From contig OZ244843.1 of NCBI GenBank assembly GCA_965220715.1, positions 1,736,001-1,800,000 of the forward strand: a DNA stretch of 64,000 nucleotides, written 5' to 3'. The notes beneath the pieces are model-generated. The model was not told the origin of the DNA. It did not search any database and saw only the letters and a program-made list of their open reading frames with translations. Source of the DNA: Bin5 sp965220715 (GTDB lineage: Bacteria > Chloroflexota > Anaerolineae > Caldilineales > Caldilineaceae). Below, piece after piece: positions 15,791 to 24,041 of this stretch. The position numbers and the translations under genes were made by a program. Position 1 is the stretch's first letter, and the number at the start of each line of letters is the position of its first letter.

Positions 15791-17232
15791 CCCGCTTCGA
15801 CACTTCCGTCCTCCAACCAGACCCGACCCACCGCCGCCCCATCCTGGCCGTCCTCGACGCCGCGCTCGATGCAGTCGATCCCTTCGCCGCCGTGCAAAAC
15901 GTCCTTCAGCATCAGGACGATGTCCTGACCGTCGCCGACCCCACCACCCACGCGACCACGTCCGCGTTGACCTACGACCTGCGCCGCTACCGCCGCATAT
16001 TCGTCATCGCCGCCGGCAAAGCCGCCGCGCCAATGTGCCGCGCCGTCGAATCCGTTCTTCAGGACCGCATCAGCAACGGGCTGGCCGTGACAAAATACGA
16101 CCATGGCCAACCAACCGGCCCGTCCTCAGCAACGCCATCCTCCATCCGCATCGTAGAGGCCGGCCATCCTCTGCCCGACGAAGCCGGCGTCCTCGCCGGC
16201 AAAGAGATGCTTGCCCTCGTCGAGCAGGCCAACGCCGACGACCTTGTAATTGCCCTGCTCTCCGGTGGTGGCTCCGCCCTGCTGGTGGCGCCGGCAGGAG
16301 AATCCGCCGACAGCGCCGGGCAAACATTTCCAGCACTCACCCTGGCCGACCTGCAAGCCATGACCGACGCACTCCTGGCCTGCGGCGCAACCATCAACGA
16401 GATGAACTGCCTGCGCAAACACACCAGCGCCGCAAAAGGCGGCCAGTTGGCCCGGTCCGCCGCACCCGCTACCCTCCTGACTCTTGCCCTCAGCGATGTC
16501 ATCGGCAGCCCACTGGATGTCATCGCCAGCGGGCCTACCGTCCCTGACGAAACCACATGGGCCGATGCCTGGGCCATCGTTGAAAAGTACGGGTTGACCG
16601 CCGCCCTGCCAAAGGCCGTACGCAAGCGTTTGCAGGCCGGGCTGGCCGGCAATATCCCCGACACACCCAAACCGCACGATCCGGTCTTCGCAAATAGCAG
16701 CACTCTCGTCGTCGCCGACAACCGCACCGCGGCTGACGCGGCTCTGGCAAAGGCAACCGAACTGGGCTACAACACGATCCTGCTCTCGACATTTGTCGAA
16801 GGCGAGGCCGCAGAAGTGGCCAAAGTGCTCGTCGGCCTCGGGCGGGAGGTACAAGCCAGCGGACAACCGGTTCCCCCGCCCGCCTGCCTGATCCTCGGCG
16901 GCGAAACCACCGTCAGCCTGGGTGACAATCCCGGCCAAGGCGGCCGCAACCAGGAACTCGCCCTGGCCGCCGCTCTCGCCCTGCAACATCTGCCGGGTTT
17001 GACAGTCGTTTCTCTGGCAACCGACGGCACCGACGGCCCCACCGACAGCGCCGGCGGCATTTCTAACAGCAGTACGGTCGCAAGAGGCGAGCGCGCCGGC
17101 CTCTCCGCAGCCGACAACCTTCGCCGCCACGATGCCTATCCCTTCCTGCGTACCACCGCCGACCTGCTCCTCACCGGCCCAACCCAGACGAATGTCAATG
17201 ATCTGATCTTCGTGTTCGTGCAAAAAATGTGA
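15787..17232 (+). CDS. glycerate 2-kinase, MOFRL family
   Basis: A 481-residue type-2 glycerate kinase that phosphorylates D-glycerate to 2-phosphoglycerate. The N-terminal DUF4147 domain shows IVEAGHPLPDEAGVLAG and LLSGGGSALL. The central INEMNCLRKHTSAAKGGQLA and ALSDVIGSPLDVIASGPT motifs are highly typical. The C-terminal MOFRL domain has LGGETTVSLG, GGRNQELALAAAL and ATDGTDGPTDSAGG. The start codon overlaps the RloB-like stop by four bases, which is odd for a catabolic gene; its original promoter may have been displaced, or expression may be coupled to the defence pair. Glycerate is a common end product of sugar-acid pathways, which fits the catabolic theme. Confidence 0.93.
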   Translation: MTRFDTSVLQPDPTHRRPILAVLDAALDAVDPFAAVQNVLQHQDDVLTVADPTTHATTSALTYDLRRYRRIFVIAAGKAAAPMCRAVESVLQDRISNGLAVTKYDHGQPTGPSSATPSSIRIVEAGHPLPDEAGVLAGKEMLALVEQANADDLVIALLSGGGSALLVAPAGESADSAGQTFPALTLADLQAMTDALLACGATINEMNCLRKHTSAAKGGQLARSAAPATLLTLALSDVIGSPLDVIASGPTVPDETTWADAWAIVEKYGLTAALPKAVRKRLQAGLAGNIPDTPKPHDPVFANSSTLVVADNRTAADAALAKATELGYNTILLSTFVEGEAAEVAKVLVGLGREVQASGQPVPPPACLILGGETTVSLGDNPGQGGRNQELALAAALALQHLPGLTVVSLATDGTDGPTDSAGGISNSSTVARGERAGLSAADNLRRHDAYPFLRTTADLLLTGPTQTNVNDLIFVFVQKM

Positions 17233-17402
17233 GAGAATGAAGAAACAATTGGCACGACGTAGTTGTGGGTGTCTGGTCAGCAGCCCACATCATCCGTGCC
17301 CCCTTCGCCGCAATTGGGGGCGGCCCAGGGTGAGCGTCGCCCGGCGCCGAATTGATATCGAGCTTTCGGTCCGATTCTTCACAAATACAGGAGTTGAATT
17401 CC

Positions 17403-17762
17403 ATGCCCAATTTAACAGTAGCAGATGTTGGCACATTCGAAGTGCAAGCAGGCAAACGTCTGGTCCTCGCACTGGTTGAGGACGCAGCCATCGATCAGAT
17501 GCACGCCTGTGGCGGCAACTGCAAATGCACCACCTGCCGCGTTGTCTTTGTTGACGGCGAACCCGCGCAGATGACCGTCGCCGAAAAAGAGAAACTGGCC
17601 GAAAAGGGTCTGAGCGGTGTACGTCTGTCCTGCCAGTGCCTCGTCGAAAGTGACATGACCGTAGAGATTATCAGCCGCCTCGAGGGCACTGGCCGACCCG
17701 ATGCCGGCTCCCCGCCGGAGCCGACAATTCAGCCGGAACCGGAGTGGACAACCAAAAACTGA
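17403..17762 (+). CDS. 2Fe-2S plant/adrenodoxin-type ferredoxin
   Basis: A 119-residue beta-grasp ferredoxin. The cluster ligands are the Cys residues of HACGGNCKCTTC plus the downstream LSCQC, matching the C-x(n)-C-x2-C...C pattern. The C-terminal tail is Pro- and Glu-rich and likely unstructured. The ATG at 17403 is chosen because AGGAG lies nine bases upstream; the frame opens earlier at 17352. It is an electron carrier for an unidentified partner. The next gene (TTG 17932) lies about 170 bases downstream on the same strand, and glycerate kinase lies upstream, but no oxygenase or reductase partner is nearby. Confidence 0.88.
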   Translation: MPNLTVADVGTFEVQAGKRLVLALVEDAAIDQMHACGGNCKCTTCRVVFVDGEPAQMTVAEKEKLAEKGLSGVRLSCQCLVESDMTVEIISRLEGTGRPDAGSPPEPTIQPEPEWTTKN

Positions 17763-17931
17763 GAACAGTACAAGAGTTGCGGCGCCGGCTTCGCCCACTG
17801 CGGAGTACTCGCCCGATTCTTCTCAAACCGCGACCGGCCTTCACTTGGGCCCCGGCGCGCCGCACTCTCTCCCGCCCGCGGCCGCCGGGCTGCATTCCCT
17901 TCTCAACATCATCTCTCCGGGAGAAGCGATT

Positions 17932-18750
17932 TTGACCAGCCTTTCAGAGTACCCCGCCCCTAAAGCGGACGCAGCAGGACCCCCCGACAGACCGATTCTG
18001 ATCTCTGCTATGCAGTTTGAAGATGAACTCAAGAGCGGCGAGCGTTCCGTCTGGGAGCTTATCGATATCGCCCTCCAAACAGGGGCTGACGGCGTTGAAC
18101 TGCGGCGGGAAACTTGGCCGCGGCTCGACGAAGAACTGGCAGAGGCGTCCCGACGCCTCGCCGATGCCGGGCTGCTGGTCACATACGCCACCCAAGCCAC
18201 GCTCTTCGACAGCCCGGCGGAATCGCTGCAGCTGCGCCAGGACATCGACGCCGCCGCAACGCTGGGCGCGCCGATCGTCCGCTTCTTCCCCGGTCAAACG
18301 CCCCCGGCACACGACGACCCTGCCTGGGCGCGCGCCCAGCAAGTCGTCGACTACGCCGCCGCCCAAAACACTGTCATCGCCCTCGAAAACTACGCCCGCA
18401 CCCCCGGCGGCACCTTGGCGGAGGTCCATGGGGCGCTGTCCCGCTTGGCCTCGCCCGCCCTCCGTACCAATCTGGACATGGGAAACTATCCCAACCACGG
18501 CCAGAACGTGGTCGCCGCAATCGACACACTGGCCGACCAGATCATCGCCGCCCATCTGAAGGACAAAGCCGCCAATCCCTCTGATCCCCCAATTCACCTC
18601 GGCGCAGGTGTGTTGCCCCTTGCCGACATTCTCACCGCGCTCGACCGTCTTCCCCAGCGCGTCTATTACATCTTCGAATTTCGCGGCGGCAGCGATCCCG
18701 TAGGGGCAATCAAGAGCAGCCTTGCTTATTTGAAGCAACGGCAGAATTAA
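17932..18750 (+). CDS. sugar phosphate isomerase/epimerase-like TIM barrel protein
   Basis: A second xylose-isomerase-like TIM barrel of about 272 residues. Core features are the barrel strands GADGVELRRE, TVIALENYARTPGG, LRTNLDMGNYPNHG, IIAAHLKDK and YYIFEFRGG, which provide the usual Glu-Asp-His-Glu metal site. The frame is open from 17701, but that part overlaps the ferredoxin gene and is low in structure. TTG 17932 with GGGAGAAG upstream is the best start, and ATG 18010 is the fallback. An SDR oxidoreductase follows 91 bases downstream, so an isomerisation plus oxidation step on the same carbohydrate is plausible. The substrate is unknown. Confidence 0.8.
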   Translation: MTSLSEYPAPKADAAGPPDRPILISAMQFEDELKSGERSVWELIDIALQTGADGVELRRETWPRLDEELAEASRRLADAGLLVTYATQATLFDSPAESLQLRQDIDAAATLGAPIVRFFPGQTPPAHDDPAWARAQQVVDYAAAQNTVIALENYARTPGGTLAEVHGALSRLASPALRTNLDMGNYPNHGQNVVAAIDTLADQIIAAHLKDKAANPSDPPIHLGAGVLPLADILTALDRLPQRVYYIFEFRGGSDPVGAIKSSLAYLKQRQN

Positions 18751-18841
18751 ACGCAGTGATGAATTCGAATGTTTGGGGTGGCGTGAGGGCGCCCTCCGCG
18801 TCTCTCTTCCATACGCTCAAAACACATGCTGGAGAGATGAT

Positions 18842-19657
18842 ATGAGCAGCAACAATGCGCTTGCCGGCAAACAGGCACTCATAACCGGTGTCGATCGCGG
18901 CGGAATTGGCCAGGGCATCGCCATGGAACTGGCCCGCCAAGGCGCAGCCGTGGTCTGCCACTATCCCTACAGCGACGAAGGCGCAGCCGCAACCGTAGCC
19001 CAGATTCAGGCGGCTGGCGGAACAGCCGCCGCCGTTCAGGGGGATTTCACCCAGTCGGCCACCGTATGCGCCGAGGTCGTGGAGGCCGCCGCCAATCTCC
19101 TCGGCGGGCTGAATGTGCTGGTCAACAACGCCGGCCTGACCGAAACCCGCCCACTCGCCGATATCACACCCGCCCATGTTGAAAAACTGTTCGCCATCAA
19201 CCTGCGTAGTCAGATATTCTGCACCCAACAGGCGCTGCCCTACATGCTGAAGGACGGCGGCGGTTCAGTAATCAACTTGGCGTCCGTGCATTCCCACGCC
19301 GGCGTCCCCGATTACGCGGTCTACGCCGCCACCAAGGGGGCTGTCGCCGCGCTCACCCGCCATCTGGCCGTCGAATTGGCTCCGCAGAAAGTGCGAGTCA
19401 ACGCCATCGCCCCCGGTCTCATCGAAGTGCCCCGCTACCACGAAGACATTCCCGATTACAACCCCGCCATCTTCGCCGCGACCGTGCCCTGGGGCCGCCT
19501 GGGCGAACCGGCCGACATCGGCCAGGTGGCCGCCTTTCTCGCCTCCAACGGCGCCGACTTTGTCACCGGCCAGACCATCTACGTCGATGGCGGCACCACT
19601 GCCTACATGTCCTTCGGCGCCCATCTTGATGGCCAGGACTGGCGCTCCGCAGAATGA
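18842..19657 (+). CDS. short-chain dehydrogenase/reductase
   Basis: A 271-residue classical SDR. The cofactor motif is ITGVDRGGIGQGIA, the NNAG motif is LVNNAGLTETRP, and the catalytic YxxxK is YAVYAATKGAVAAL, preceded by the active-site Ser in INLASVHSH. The C-terminal WGRLGEPADIGQVAAFLAS and GQTIYVDGG blocks are typical of glucose dehydrogenase/3-oxoacyl reductase-like SDRs. NAD(P)-dependent oxidation of a sugar or polyol is likely. GGAGAG precedes the ATG at 18842; the frame extends 23 codons further but lacks a signal. It follows the TIM-barrel gene and converges on the truncated TRAP gene. Confidence 0.9.
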   Translation: MSSNNALAGKQALITGVDRGGIGQGIAMELARQGAAVVCHYPYSDEGAAATVAQIQAAGGTAAAVQGDFTQSATVCAEVVEAAANLLGGLNVLVNNAGLTETRPLADITPAHVEKLFAINLRSQIFCTQQALPYMLKDGGGSVINLASVHSHAGVPDYAVYAATKGAVAALTRHLAVELAPQKVRVNAIAPGLIEVPRYHEDIPDYNPAIFAATVPWGRLGEPADIGQVAAFLASNGADFVTGQTIYVDGGTTAYMSFGAHLDGQDWRSAE

Positions 19658-19690
19658 GCGCCGCATCCGACTTGCGCTGACTCCAGCTGT

Positions 19691-20137
19691 TCAGCCATTT
19701 GGCGACCAACGGGACAGGAGTTCGCCTCTGACATCAGGCGACTGTTCCCACTGTCGCCAGGAAGTCATCACCGGATGTACGGTCACCCAAATGCCGATAA
19801 CGCAATAGGGCACGAGAAGCAGAAGATGTCCCCAGAAGTCGATCAGCGCCTGGCGCTTCTTGCCCCAATTCGCATAGATGAAATTTACGCGTACGTTAAT
19901 ACCGTTCTTAAGGATATAGGCGAAACCCAGAAAAAAGACCATGGAGTACAGATACCATTGCAACTCGATGAAGAGATTAGAGGACAGCTGTACGCCTATG
20001 TATTTCGCGAGGTGGCGCACCAGTACATTATAGAATCCAACTGCCACCGTAACGATCACAAGCAGTACCGACACGCCCCCGACACGCTCCGAAAGGCTAT
20101 CAATGAGACTGGAAATCCTCAGTAGTGCCCTTAACAT
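19691..20137 (-). pseudogene. TRAP transporter small permease (DctQ-type), C-terminally truncated
   Basis: A 148-residue fragment of the four-helix small membrane subunit of tripartite (TRAP) transporters. Three membrane segments are visible (VSVLLVIVTVAVGFYNVLV, WYLYSMVFFLGFAYIL, LLLLVPYCVIGIWVTV), with the DctQ hallmark ELQWYLYSMVFFLG and the SWRQWEQSPD loop. Immediately after that loop the sequence turns into VRGELLSRWSPNG and stops, so the fourth helix is missing. No DctM or DctP partner is found in the window. The 3' end abuts the convergent SDR gene, so a deletion or rearrangement breakpoint near 19735 probably removed the rest of the operon. Confidence 0.75.
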
Positions 20138-20430
20138 TGTTGCTGTTCCTCATTCAATGCGGTACGCTCGCAAGGCGCAACCCGTCTCCCATCTTTAGCT
20201 ACCTATCCCTTCCGCAGGACAGCCCTATCTTACCCGCAACAGTCTAATATACAATATCCAAATATACCTGCCCGCAGCGGCCGCCAAGGTTGCTCTTTTG
20301 CCCCGCCCTTCCCTGCTGCAACTCGTACAGACCGGCAACTGTGGAGTATAATTGGGCTGTACAGAAGCTATACTCAATCTCAAACGATTACTCTTCCACA
20401 GTACTGTCTTTTCGTTCAAAAGGATCTTCT

Positions 20431-21267
20431 ATGGAATGGCACCAATCGTTGGTAAAAGTCGGAGTTTATGTTGATGCCGCCAACATCTATCGCAACGGCG
20501 GCTCTCGCATGCAATATGATGTCTTACGCGAATTTGCCTGCCGGGATATGGGTGAACCGGTCCGTCTGAATGCGTACGTTACCCACGACGCCGATCGCGC
20601 CCAGTGGGATGCCGACTACCGCGTCGGCGCATTACGCTTCCACTCCGCATTGCGGGATCTCGGCTACAAAGTGATTATCAAGCGCGTGCGCTGGTACGAT
20701 GACGAGGCCGGCAACCGTTATGCCAAGGCCAACTCCGATCTGGACCTGGCGGTGGACGCGCTGCTCCAGTCCGAAAATCTTGACAGAGTGCTGATCGCAA
20801 CCGGTGATGGCGATTTCGTCCAGGTGGTGCGGGCGCTCCAGAACAAGGGCTGTCGCGTCGAAGTGGTCGCTTTCGACAATGTTTCTGGCAACCTGCGCCA
20901 GGAGGTGGATCTGTTCATGTCCGGCTATCTGATCCCCAATCTCTTGCCCGTCCCCAATGGCTCTGCCGAGTGGGGCCACCCTGATTCTACCGTGCGCGGC
21001 TGGTGTTACTACTACAACGAGGAAAAGGGCTTCGGTTACATGCGTTTCCTGACCAAGGTATCGCCCCACCTGTGGTTGGTGGACAAACGCAAGAGTCCCG
21101 ACTCCCCCTATGAGAGCGCCTTCTTCCATTTCTCGATGATGCAGAATGATTCCGTTAAGGACTACCTGCCAAGCCGCGAACATATCTTTGAATTCCGGCT
21201 CATCCCCTCGGAACGGGACCAGAGTGAACTCACCGCAACCAACATTCGCATGGTCTGCTCTCTGTAG
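20431..21267 (+). CDS. NYN-domain putative ribonuclease fused to a cold-shock-like domain
   Basis: A 278-residue protein. The N-terminal part is an NYN (LabA/DUF88, PIN-like) domain with acidic metal-site residues in VYVDAANIYR (D15), ANSDLDLAVDALL (about 105) and ATGDGDFVQVV (about 128). The C-terminal part, from about residue 190, starts GWCYYYNEEKGFGYMRF and has FFHFSMM later, which resembles the RNA-binding RNP1/RNP2 strands of cold-shock proteins. The combination suggests RNA cleavage guided by a nucleic-acid-binding module. ATG 20431 has AAAGGA just upstream; the frame is open earlier but without a signal. It is monocistronic by appearance and divergent from the TRAP remnant. Confidence 0.85.
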   Translation: MEWHQSLVKVGVYVDAANIYRNGGSRMQYDVLREFACRDMGEPVRLNAYVTHDADRAQWDADYRVGALRFHSALRDLGYKVIIKRVRWYDDEAGNRYAKANSDLDLAVDALLQSENLDRVLIATGDGDFVQVVRALQNKGCRVEVVAFDNVSGNLRQEVDLFMSGYLIPNLLPVPNGSAEWGHPDSTVRGWCYYYNEEKGFGYMRFLTKVSPHLWLVDKRKSPDSPYESAFFHFSMMQNDSVKDYLPSREHIFEFRLIPSERDQSELTATNIRMVCSL

Positions 21268-21356
21268 CTGCAGTCGCCCGTCGTCCCTCACCGCGAACTG
21301 CTGACTACCTGTGCGCCGAAGCCTTCGCCACCTTTCCCAACAGGAGCCTGAACCCT

Positions 21357-22982
21357 ATGCCTGCCGCAATCTCTGCCCAACAACCGCTCGCTGTAGAAGC
21401 CGGCGCCCAAGTCCTCATGTCCGGCGGCAATGCCTTTGATGCCGCTGTCACCGCCGCACTCGTGCAGGCCATCGTCAGTCCGCAAATGTGCGGCATCGGC
21501 GGCTATGCCGTCATCAATCTGCACCTCGCCGGCGAAACAGGGTCAATCGGGGTCGACGCCCCCGCGCTGGCCGGCGCCCTCGTGCAGGATGATATGTGGG
21601 TGGACAAGCTGATCCGCCCCAATCCCGGCGGCTGGGGCTACTTCCTCGAAGGCAATGTCAATGAAGCCGGATACACATCCGTCTGTACGCCGGGGTCCGT
21701 CAAAATGTTCGCCATGTTGCTCGACCGCTGGGGCACCATCGACTTCGGCCAAGCCGCCGAACCGGCCATCCGCACCGCCCACGACGGCTATATCGTCTCC
21801 GATTCCCTCGCTGTCGGCTGGAAACGCTCCAACCAATACTGGGAGGGGATGAGCCTGCGCGACTATATCCGCAGCAACCCCGAGGCCAGCCGAATCTATC
21901 TGCGCGAGGACGGCGAACCCTATGATACCGGCGAGATCCTGCGCAACCCGGACTACGCCGCCTCCCTGCGCCATATCGTCCAACATGGCAGCGAGGACTT
22001 CTACCACGGTCAGCTGTTGGAGCGCATGACATCCGACCTGGCGGAAAACGGTAGCTTCGTCACCCGGCAGGACTTTGAACAATACCGCCTGCGAGAAGAC
22101 GCCTCCGTGCGCGGCAGCTACCGCGGCCACACCGTCACCAGCGCAACGCCGCCCCACGGCGGCCCAACCCTTGTCGCCATCCTCAACATTCTGGAGGGGT
22201 ACGACCTGGCCGCAATGGGCCACAATTCAGCCGATTACATCTACACCGTCGGCCTCGCCATGAAAGCCGCATTCGCCGACCGCAACCCGCACATGGCCGA
22301 CACCGACTTCGAGGATGTGCCGCTAGACTGGATGATGTCGCAAGAACGGGCCGCCTTCTGGCGCCAGCGTATCGACAGCGGCCAGCCCATCGAACCCGCG
22401 CCCTCCCAGCCGGAAACACCGCACACGACCCACCTCTCCGTAATCGACGCCCAGGGCAACTGCGTCTCCCTCACCCATTCGCTGGGCGCATCATCGGGCG
22501 TCATTACCCCAGGGCTGGGCTTCATGTACAACAACTCGATGGTCAATTTCCACCCCCTGCCCGGCCATCCCAACTCGATCGCCCCAGGTAAAGGCCGCAC
22601 CACCGGCATGACCCCGACCATCGTCTACAGCAAAGAGTCCTCCAACGGTGACTCCCAGCCGCTCCTCGTCTTGGGGGCGCCCGGCGCCACCCGCATTATC
22701 ACCTCGGTCCTGCAAGTGATCCTCAACGTCATCGACTTCGGCATGGATATCGAACAGGCGGTGCATGCGCCCCGCTTCGACTGCCAGCTGGACGCCATAA
22801 CCTGCCAGCGCCGCATCCCCATCTGGGTGCTGGACGAAGTGAACAAGCGCCACCCCGCCGTCCACATCCCTTACAGCCACGGCGGCCTGGCCCTGGTCCA
22901 TGCGCTCCACATCGACCCCCACACAGGCGCGCTCTCCGGCGCCGCCGACACCGGCGCCGAAGGCATGGCCGTGGTCGTGTAA
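21357..22982 (+). CDS. gamma-glutamyltransferase family protein
   Basis: A 541-residue Ntn-hydrolase of the gamma-glutamyltranspeptidase family. The N-terminal half has SGGNAFDAAVTAALVQAIV and MCGIGGYAVI. The autocatalytic cleavage site precedes the nucleophilic Thr in PHTTHLSVID (about residue 358). The small-subunit motifs NCVSLTHSLGASSG, FMYNNSMVNF and GRTTGMTPTIV follow. Unlike secreted E. coli Ggt, no signal peptide is seen, so it may be cytoplasmic and act on gamma-glutamyl or cephalosporin-like amides. The family specificity is broad. Start ATG 21357 fits the alignment of the N-terminal helix; no strong ribosome binding site is visible. It follows the NYN gene by 89 bases. Confidence 0.92.
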   Translation: MPAAISAQQPLAVEAGAQVLMSGGNAFDAAVTAALVQAIVSPQMCGIGGYAVINLHLAGETGSIGVDAPALAGALVQDDMWVDKLIRPNPGGWGYFLEGNVNEAGYTSVCTPGSVKMFAMLLDRWGTIDFGQAAEPAIRTAHDGYIVSDSLAVGWKRSNQYWEGMSLRDYIRSNPEASRIYLREDGEPYDTGEILRNPDYAASLRHIVQHGSEDFYHGQLLERMTSDLAENGSFVTRQDFEQYRLREDASVRGSYRGHTVTSATPPHGGPTLVAILNILEGYDLAAMGHNSADYIYTVGLAMKAAFADRNPHMADTDFEDVPLDWMMSQERAAFWRQRIDSGQPIEPAPSQPETPHTTHLSVIDAQGNCVSLTHSLGASSGVITPGLGFMYNNSMVNFHPLPGHPNSIAPGKGRTTGMTPTIVYSKESSNGDSQPLLVLGAPGATRIITSVLQVILNVIDFGMDIEQAVHAPRFDCQLDAITCQRRIPIWVLDEVNKRHPAVHIPYSHGGLALVHALHIDPHTGALSGAADTGAEGMAVVV

Positions 22983-23029
22983 TCTCAATTGCGGGATTGG
23001 GCCTGTGGAAGGAAAAGGAGAATGCTCCT

Positions 23030-23299
23030 ATGGAATTTGCCAGAAATACACGCAAAGAGGTTGCATCGCAGGGAGAAACTATCTATCGCCAACGTTTGCG
23101 GGACAAGGTAGAGCCTGAGTTTAATGGCAGCTTCCTGGTAATTGACATCGAAACTGGTGCCTACGAAATAGACGCTGACGATGTGGTGGCAACGAAGCGC
23201 CTACTTGCCAGCTATCCAGATGCCATCATCTACGGTCTGCGAATCGGCTCTTTAACTGCCTATCGAATCGGTGGACGTTTCGTAGCGAATGCGCAATGA
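23030..23299 (+). CDS. small hypothetical protein, usual partner of a clan AA aspartic protease
   Basis: An 89-residue protein (N-terminus MEFARNTRKE, conserved-looking core FLVIDIETGAYEIDADD and AIIYGLRIGSLTAYRIGG). It has the look of a widespread family of small proteins from cyanobacteria and Chloroflexota that is usually encoded just before a retropepsin-like clan AA protease, sometimes described as toxin-antitoxin-like; that association is from memory and the function is not established. AAAAGGAG lies nine bases before the ATG. Its stop overlaps the start of the next frame by four bases (ATGA), where a truncated protease-like sequence begins, so the two-gene module is broken. Confidence 0.72.
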   Translation: MEFARNTRKEVASQGETIYRQRLRDKVEPEFNGSFLVIDIETGAYEIDADDVVATKRLLASYPDAIIYGLRIGSLTAYRIGGRFVANAQ

Positions 23300-23415
23300 T
23301 TTCCGGGAAAGTCACAGCGAATAAAGAAGCTGTTATTGCAATGGGATTTCTCGGCTCAGTTCAAGAAAATAAGAGAGTCAGGGCGGTGAATCGTCTATCG
23401 GTAGCGGGTAACTGA
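23296..23415 (+). pseudogene. truncated clan AA aspartic protease-like N-terminus
   Basis: A 39-codon frame starting MISGKVTANKEAVIAMGFLG. This strongly resembles the N-terminus of retropepsin-like clan AA proteases, where the next segment should carry the catalytic D-T-G. Here the sequence instead diverges after RVRAV to NRLSVAGN and stops, so the active site is absent. The start overlaps the stop of the upstream small gene by four bases as expected for an intact module. It is probably inactivated by a deletion, with the DUF488 gene now following 17 bases downstream. Confidence 0.6.
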
Positions 23416-23432
23416 AAGGTGTGGAGATCCGT

Positions 23433-23918
23433 ATGAAGATCCGGGGCATGAAGCCTGACGTGAAACTTTACACCATTGGCTTTACCCGCAAAAGCGCCGA
23501 GACCTTTTTCACACAACTCAAAAAGTCAGGGGTCCGAACGCTGATCGATACCCGCCTCAATAACCGATCGCAACTCTCCGGCTATGCCAAGCAGAACGAT
23601 CTCAAGTATTTTCTGCGCGAAATCGGCAATATCGACTACCTGCATCTGCCCCAACTCGCGCCTACCCAGGACATCCTCGACGCCTTCAAGAAAAAAAAGG
23701 GGCCGTGGGAAGCCTATGAGCGTTCATTTCTCACCCTCATGCTTTCCCGCAAAATTGAAGAAGAGTTCCAGCCGGAACTCTTCGATAACGCCTGTCTCCT
23801 ATGTAGCGAGCACAAGCCCCACCACTGTCACCGGCGTCTCGTCGCCGAATACCTCCGCGCAAAGTGGGACGGCATCATAATCGAGATCGACCATCTCCAA
23901 CCCCAGGATCCCGCCTGA
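23433..23918 (+). CDS. DUF488 family protein
   Basis: A 161-residue DUF488 protein. Typical segments are LYTIGFTRKSAETFF, VRTLIDTRLNNRSQLSGYAK and the C-terminal cysteine/histidine motif CLLCSEHKPHHCHRRLVAEYL, whose C-x2-C...H...CHR arrangement is the family hallmark and may bind metal or act catalytically. Function of the family is not established; some members are found near DNA-repair or defence genes. Start is uncertain among GTG 23421, ATG 23433 and ATG 23448; 23433 is chosen because GGAG lies about seven bases before it. The gene follows a broken small-protein/protease pair. Confidence 0.85.
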   Translation: MKIRGMKPDVKLYTIGFTRKSAETFFTQLKKSGVRTLIDTRLNNRSQLSGYAKQNDLKYFLREIGNIDYLHLPQLAPTQDILDAFKKKKGPWEAYERSFLTLMLSRKIEEEFQPELFDNACLLCSEHKPHHCHRRLVAEYLRAKWDGIIIEIDHLQPQDPA

Positions 23919-24041
23919 TACGCCCACTCGTCTCTGCCTGGCAGGTACGTTAACCGGCTACCGTTCGCCGAAGCGAAACCCTTCACAGGTTCTACGGAAA
24001 ATAATTATATTCTCCGCTTGGCCGCAACGGCGCCATATTCC

